Source: an uncultured Alphaproteobacteria bacterium (lineage in GTDB: Bacteria > Pseudomonadota > Alphaproteobacteria > HIMB59). From it: DNA of 64,000 nucleotides. Where the stretch lies: assembly GCA_902516235.1 (NCBI GenBank), contig CABXXO010000001.1, positions 1 to 64,000 of the forward strand, read 5' to 3'. Below, one piece after another: positions 59,606-64,000 of the stretch. Position 1 is the first letter of the stretch. The number at the start of each line of letters is the position of its first letter. The notes beneath the pieces are model-generated. The model ran no database searches and was not told the DNA's origin. It saw only the letters and a list, made by a program, of their open reading frames with translations. A program made the translations under genes and the position numbers.

Positions 59606-61957
59606 TTAAGATTTTACTCTTGATTTTGTTGGATCATAAAATGGAAATGGAACAACCCTAGCTTTTATTCTTTTTTGATGGCCATCTAACTTTCCAATTT
59701 CAACTTCAGTGTCAAGTTCACTATATTTGATATTAATTTTACAAAGTGCAATATTCTTATTTAAAACTGGGGACTTCATACCACTTGTAATAACTCCTAT
59801 TTGTTCTCTTCCATTATTTGAAGGATGAACACAGTCACCGTGCCCACATATCTCATTACCTTCAATTTCAAGTCCAATTAACTTTTTTTGAGGATTTGCC
59901 TTTCTTTCAATCAAGGCTTGTTTTCCAATAAAATTATCTTCTTTTGATTTAAGTGGGACAGTAAAACCAATACCCGCTTCAAAGGGATCTGTTTGATCAT
60001 CAAATTCATAATTAGCAAATATTAATCCTGACTCAATCCTTACTAAATCTAATGCGTCTAACCCCATTGGAATAATTTCAAACTCTTCTCCTGCTTTCAT
60101 AACTGCATCCCAAACCTCTGTAGCCTTACTTGGGTGACAAAAAATTTCATATCCTAGTTCACCTGTATATCCTGTTCGAGATACCATCAATGGAATTCCA
60201 TCTAGAGTATTTAATCTAGCTATAGAAAATCTAAACCAATCTAAATCAGTCAACGATGTTTGATGAGGGGGTGTCCATATTATCTTTTTTAAAATTTCTC
60301 TACTTTTAGGACCTTGAACCGATACATTGTGTAAGTTATTGGTCGATGATTTAATCCATACCTTTAAGTTATGATCCTTTGCTTTTTCTCTTAACCATTC
60401 CCCGCAATACTCATCACCACAAATCCATCTAAAATTATCATTGGTCATTTTAAAAACTGTGCCGTCATCAAGCATGCCACCGTGTTCGTAACACATAGCA
60501 GTGTAAACAACTTGCCCAACGGATAATTTTCTAATGTTTCTCGTACAAGTCATTTGTAAAAGTTCTTCGGCATCTGGGCCGCTTACTTCAAATTTACGAA
60601 GAGCAGATAAATCCATTATTATTGCTCGCTCTCTGCAAGCCTCATACTCTTTAAGAGCTCCGTGATTGTTGTAATTGGAGGCTAACCAGAAACCCTTATA
60701 TTCAACAATATTTTCCGTTAGAGTTGACACTCTTGGGTAAAAACCAGTTTCTTGGGTTAATTTAGGTTCAGAGTCCGCTTTCATTCTAAATGCCATTCCT
60801 TTGCTAAAAGGTTTATTTGGCCTATAAACTCTAACAAAAATATCCGTAGGATTCCATCCATTAGCTGCATCAACATCATCTGGACAGGCGGAAGAGACAC
60901 AAACTAAATTTTTCAGTGCTTTAAACATGACATAATCTCCAGGTCTAGACCAAGGCTCATCAAATATTAAAGCATTGTTTGCGTCAATGGCCGTATTGTA
61001 AAATAAATTTATAGCGTTCCATCCAAGTCTTTTTCTGACAGTAAATTTATCTAATACATTATTGAAATTATCAGAACAATTTGGATGACCAAAATAGCCG
61101 ATGTCGTCATAAAATTTTGAGGTACATGCAGTACCAAAGGTATCATGTCTACCTACAGTGTCTCTGTAGACCTCCACCATAGGTAATTGATTTTCATCGT
61201 AGTATTTTGAATGAAGACCTGGCATGGGAAATGCACTCCCCATGAGATATCTACTATTTGTTGTGTCTATTGACAACTCTTCTCCTTTTTGGAGCTTCTC
61301 TGAGTCAAATGCCATAAAATCAGAACATTGTCTTCCATAAACATCTATTATTTGAATATAATCTCCCTCTTTCACCTCATAGGCCATTGCTGTATATCTC
61401 TTTACAAAAATTTCCTCGACAGGGTCCATTAAGGGATCTGGCAGTAAAAATTCTCCTTCCTGACGTTTTTTATTTCTTTGGACTATTACTCTGAGTTCAG
61501 ATGCTGGCATACTCTCATGTGTAATTTCACTTTGACCTGGTGCAGAAATTATACAGACACATGTATCATTTGTTTTAAATTCTTCAATAGAACCAGCGAT
61601 GGAGTTTTGAGAAAAAACTAAAATAGATTTGTTAATAGAGTCTACCTCGTATCCGAGCTTTTTAAGTTTAGTTTTTGCTGTTAGAGCTGACTCATCCCCA
61701 CTTGTTAATATATTTTTTGTTAATTGACCGTTGTGTTCGTTATTAAGACCTAATGCTGATAAATTACATTCACCTTTTGAATTAAAACAGACAACTTCTG
61801 CCTGTTGAAAACCCTCTAGGTTAATTATTTTGAATTTATCATTTGGTTCAAATTTTAATGTGAGAGAGCCTCCACCTAATACTAAATAATTTTCTAAGTC
61901 ATTTCCTAAAGCGGGCAGTCCAGGTTCATAAGGTTGAGTTATTCTAGGGATGATCAT
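59606..61957 (-). CDS. tdm: TMAO demethylase (DUF1989-like N-terminus plus GcvT-like C-terminus)
   Basis: DUF1989-type YEVKEGDYIQIIDVYGRQCSDFMAFD...HDTFGTACTSKFYDD followed by GcvT domain SRTGYTGELGYEIFCHPSKATEVW; neighbours tmm and permease. Confidence 0.82.
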   Translation of the reverse strand: MIIPRITQPYEPGLPALGNDLENYLVLGGGSLTLKFEPNDKFKIINLEGFQQAEVVCFNSKGECNLSALGLNNEHNGQLTKNILTSGDESALTAKTKLKKLGYEVDSINKSILVFSQNSIAGSIEEFKTNDTCVCIISAPGQSEITHESMPASELRVIVQRNKKRQEGEFLLPDPLMDPVEEIFVKRYTAMAYEVKEGDYIQIIDVYGRQCSDFMAFDSEKLQKGEELSIDTTNSRYLMGSAFPMPGLHSKYYDENQLPMVEVYRDTVGRHDTFGTACTSKFYDDIGYFGHPNCSDNFNNVLDKFTVRKRLGWNAINLFYNTAIDANNALIFDEPWSRPGDYVMFKALKNLVCVSSACPDDVDAANGWNPTDIFVRVYRPNKPFSKGMAFRMKADSEPKLTQETGFYPRVSTLTENIVEYKGFWLASNYNNHGALKEYEACRERAIIMDLSALRKFEVSGPDAEELLQMTCTRNIRKLSVGQVVYTAMCYEHGGMLDDGTVFKMTNDNFRWICGDEYCGEWLREKAKDHNLKVWIKSSTNNLHNVSVQGPKSREILKKIIWTPPHQTSLTDLDWFRFSIARLNTLDGIPLMVSRTGYTGELGYEIFCHPSKATEVWDAVMKAGEEFEIIPMGLDALDLVRIESGLIFANYEFDDQTDPFEAGIGFTVPLKSKEDNFIGKQALIERKANPQKKLIGLEIEGNEICGHGDCVHPSNNGREQIGVITSGMKSPVLNKNIALCKINIKYSELDTEVEIGKLDGHQKRIKARVVPFPFYDPTKSRVKS

Positions 61958-61960
61958 TCT

Positions 61961-64000
61961 TTATGCCAATCCGAGAGCTTTTTTTCTATCTTCTGCCCAA
62001 TTTCTGACAATTACGTCTACACATATGGCTATGAGTGATACAAATATTCCGAGTGTTAAGGCAACGCCGGCTCCATCTTTAGTTCTTGATAGTGCGCCAA
62101 AAATAATTTGGCCAAGGTCTTCAGTTCCAATAAGAGCCCCTAAAATTACCATTTGAAGAGAAAAAACTACTGTTTGATTAACTCCTAGCATAACTGTAGG
62201 AAAAGCTATTGGTATTTCAATATTTGTCCATCTCTGAAACGCTGAGACACCTGACATAGTTCCTGCTTCATGAAGGGAGAGTGGTACGCTTTTTAGTCCC
62301 CAGACTGTATACCTTGTAGCTGGTACAGTAGCATAAACAATAGCTGCAATTAAAACTGAGGTGTCTGTAATGTTAAATAAGAATATGACAGGTATTAGAT
62401 AAACAAAAGATGGGAACGTCTCAAAAAAATCACAAAAAGACAAAAGTATTCTTCCACCTCTCTCTGTTCTTCCAAATATTGATCCTAAAAAAATTCCATT
62501 TAAAGAAGCCATAATTACTGCAAATGATCCCATATACATTGTGATCAATGCTCTATCCCAATACTCAGATAAAGCGATGAATAAAAGCATTCCCCCAACA
62601 ATTAATGCAGTTCTAATATTTCCAACAATAAAAGCAGCTCCCATTGCTAAAGTGAATGTTGCTATTACTGGCATACCTAAGTAGGCTTGCTTCATTGGAC
62701 CAAGTACTTGAGTTAATAGAAATTTATTAAAAGAATTAAGAGAATAAAAAAAAGTTTCCCACACCCAATCAACACCAGCATCAATGAAATGTGCAATAGT
62801 TAGTCCTTTTTCAATTGGTATTACGTAAAGATAATTAATTTTATCAAAGTATCCATCTGATATAAATGCAACTATTGAAAAAATTACAATGGAAAAAGCG
62901 AAAATAATTAAAAATTTATTGCGTTGAATAAAAGATAAATTTTCAAAATAATTTTTTTGTTTATCTGCCCAGGCTTTTGTAAATCTATCTAGAATAACTG
63001 CTATTATGACAATACACAAACCTGCCTCTGCAGCCTTTCCAATTTTTAAACTGTTAAGTGCAATTTTTAAATTTAATCCAAGTCCTTTAGCACCAACAAA
63101 TGATGCAATAACTACCATTGCCAAACACTGCATTATTACCGTGTTAACACCATTAAGAATATCTCTCCTGGCTGCAGGAATTAAAACCTGAAAAAGTAGT
63201 TGTGGTTTTGTGCAGCCACTCATCAACCCAGCCTCTACAACCTCAGGTGAAATTCTTTTTAAACCAAGAATAGTGTTTCTTATCATTGGAGGAGTAGCTA
63301 TTATGATTGTTGCAATAGATCCTGCGTGATCACCTAAGCCAAATAAGGCAATAATTGGAACTAAATAAGCAAATTGTGGCATTGTTTGCATTACATTAAG
63401 AACTGGTTGAAGTGCAGTCTCAACTTTTTTATCTAAATAACCCCAGATCCCAAAAGATAGTCCCAAGACAAAACAAATCGGTGTAGTTATTAGAACAAAG
63501 GATAATGTTTGAATAGAGGGGACATAGTTTCCAAAGACAGATATATAAAGTGCCCCAATACCTCCAAGTAAACCAAGTCTTATACCATTTAACTGGTAGC
63601 CAAGAAGAAATGCCCCAACAGTAGTAGCGGTCCATGGAAGTGCAGGCCAACTTAACCAGTCATTTTCCTTAAGCCATGCATCATTAACAAAGACATCTAT
63701 TATTTTATCACCACCAAGCAAAAGTTCTCTTACAACTGTAATTAAGAAGAGCAAACCTTGAGAGACAGCCTTAGTAAATTCTCTGAAGGCTGCTTTTTCT
63801 TCATACATTTCAAAAACTGGATCCCAGACTTTCAAAGGGAACCATTCATACAATGCATTAAAGATTACATTATTAATTGCTAATGGAATTCCTTTAAGTA
63901 AGGACGGTAGTCTCCACAAATAATTATTTTCACTTTGAGGTATTAAAAAATAAAGAGTTAAAAATATAAATATAAGTAAGCCAAATTGAACTGGCTTAGA
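61961..64000 (-). CDS. tmoW: Betaine/TMAO-type ABC transporter permease with two fused permease domains, 5' end beyond window
   Basis: Two ProW-like segments (PVLNVMQTMPQFAYLVPIIALFGLGDHAG; LLSFCDFFETFPSFVYLIPVIFLF); reading frame stays open through 63920-64000 (SKPVQFGLLIFIFLTLYFLIPQSENNYLWRLPS), so track start 63919 is not the true start. Confidence 0.8.
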   Translation of the reverse strand, partial: SKPVQFGLLIFIFLTLYFLIPQSENNYLWRLPSLLKGIPLAINNVIFNALYEWFPLKVWDPVFEMYEEKAAFREFTKAVSQGLLFLITVVRELLLGGDKIIDVFVNDAWLKENDWLSWPALPWTATTVGAFLLGYQLNGIRLGLLGGIGALYISVFGNYVPSIQTLSFVLITTPICFVLGLSFGIWGYLDKKVETALQPVLNVMQTMPQFAYLVPIIALFGLGDHAGSIATIIIATPPMIRNTILGLKRISPEVVEAGLMSGCTKPQLLFQVLIPAARRDILNGVNTVIMQCLAMVVIASFVGAKGLGLNLKIALNSLKIGKAAEAGLCIVIIAVILDRFTKAWADKQKNYFENLSFIQRNKFLIIFAFSIVIFSIVAFISDGYFDKINYLYVIPIEKGLTIAHFIDAGVDWVWETFFYSLNSFNKFLLTQVLGPMKQAYLGMPVIATFTLAMGAAFIVGNIRTALIVGGMLLFIALSEYWDRALITMYMGSFAVIMASLNGIFLGSIFGRTERGGRILLSFCDFFETFPSFVYLIPVIFLFNITDTSVLIAAIVYATVPATRYTVWGLKSVPLSLHEAGTMSGVSAFQRWTNIEIPIAFPTVMLGVNQTVVFSLQMVILGALIGTEDLGQIIFGALSRTKDGAGVALTLGIFVSLIAICVDVIVRNWAEDRKKALGLA

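Noticed and set aside
63840-63919. Track start MWRLPS of the permease at 63919
   Set aside because: It is a TTG in the middle of an open frame that continues to the window edge with a hydrophobic N-terminal segment; gene is truncated by the window.
1-64000. Prophage, transposon, integron or defence island
   Set aside because: No integrase, transposase, phage structural, restriction or toxin-antitoxin genes recognised on either strand.

Overview
AT-rich 64 kb bacterial window, probably a streamlined marine alphaproteobacterium (inferred from composition and gene content). I saw no rRNA, tRNA, CRISPR array, integrase or transposase. Left part (about 1-13 kb): anmK (truncated), tyrS, a MetX-like hydrolase, an orphan secreted pair, and a signalling block of hybrid kinase, RsbW-like ATPases, DHp-REC-PP2C protein, response regulator and STAS protein. 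Middle (13.5-30.4 kb): an apparently complete MSHA-like type IV pilus locus with prepilin peptidase, pilin, PilC, PilB, secretin, SPOR/LysM protein, PilO-like protein, PilM-PilN fusion, PilT, three minor pilins and a PilX-like protein carrying a LamG-like domain. Right part (32.8-64 kb): a methylated-amine and glutamyl-nitrogen region with ankyrin glutaminase, three glutamine-synthetase-family proteins, Amt, a class I amidotransferase, two paralogous glutamate-synthase-like trios (mgsABC type), N-methylglutamate dehydrogenase/sarcosine oxidase subunits, Tmm, Tdm, and a TMAO/betaine-type ABC permease running off the window edge. The main new observation is a GTTTCA-N5-TGAAAC inverted repeat at three promoters: the IclR gene itself, the FAD-oxidase/GS/second-trio operon, and the divergent mgd/tmm promoter. 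This suggests one IclR regulon that includes a second, functionally unassigned amine-glutamate module whose FMN subunit keeps an Fe-S cysteine motif that the mgd-linked paralogue has lost. Three small ORFs missing from the supplied track (57 aa or less, all membrane-type) were also found.
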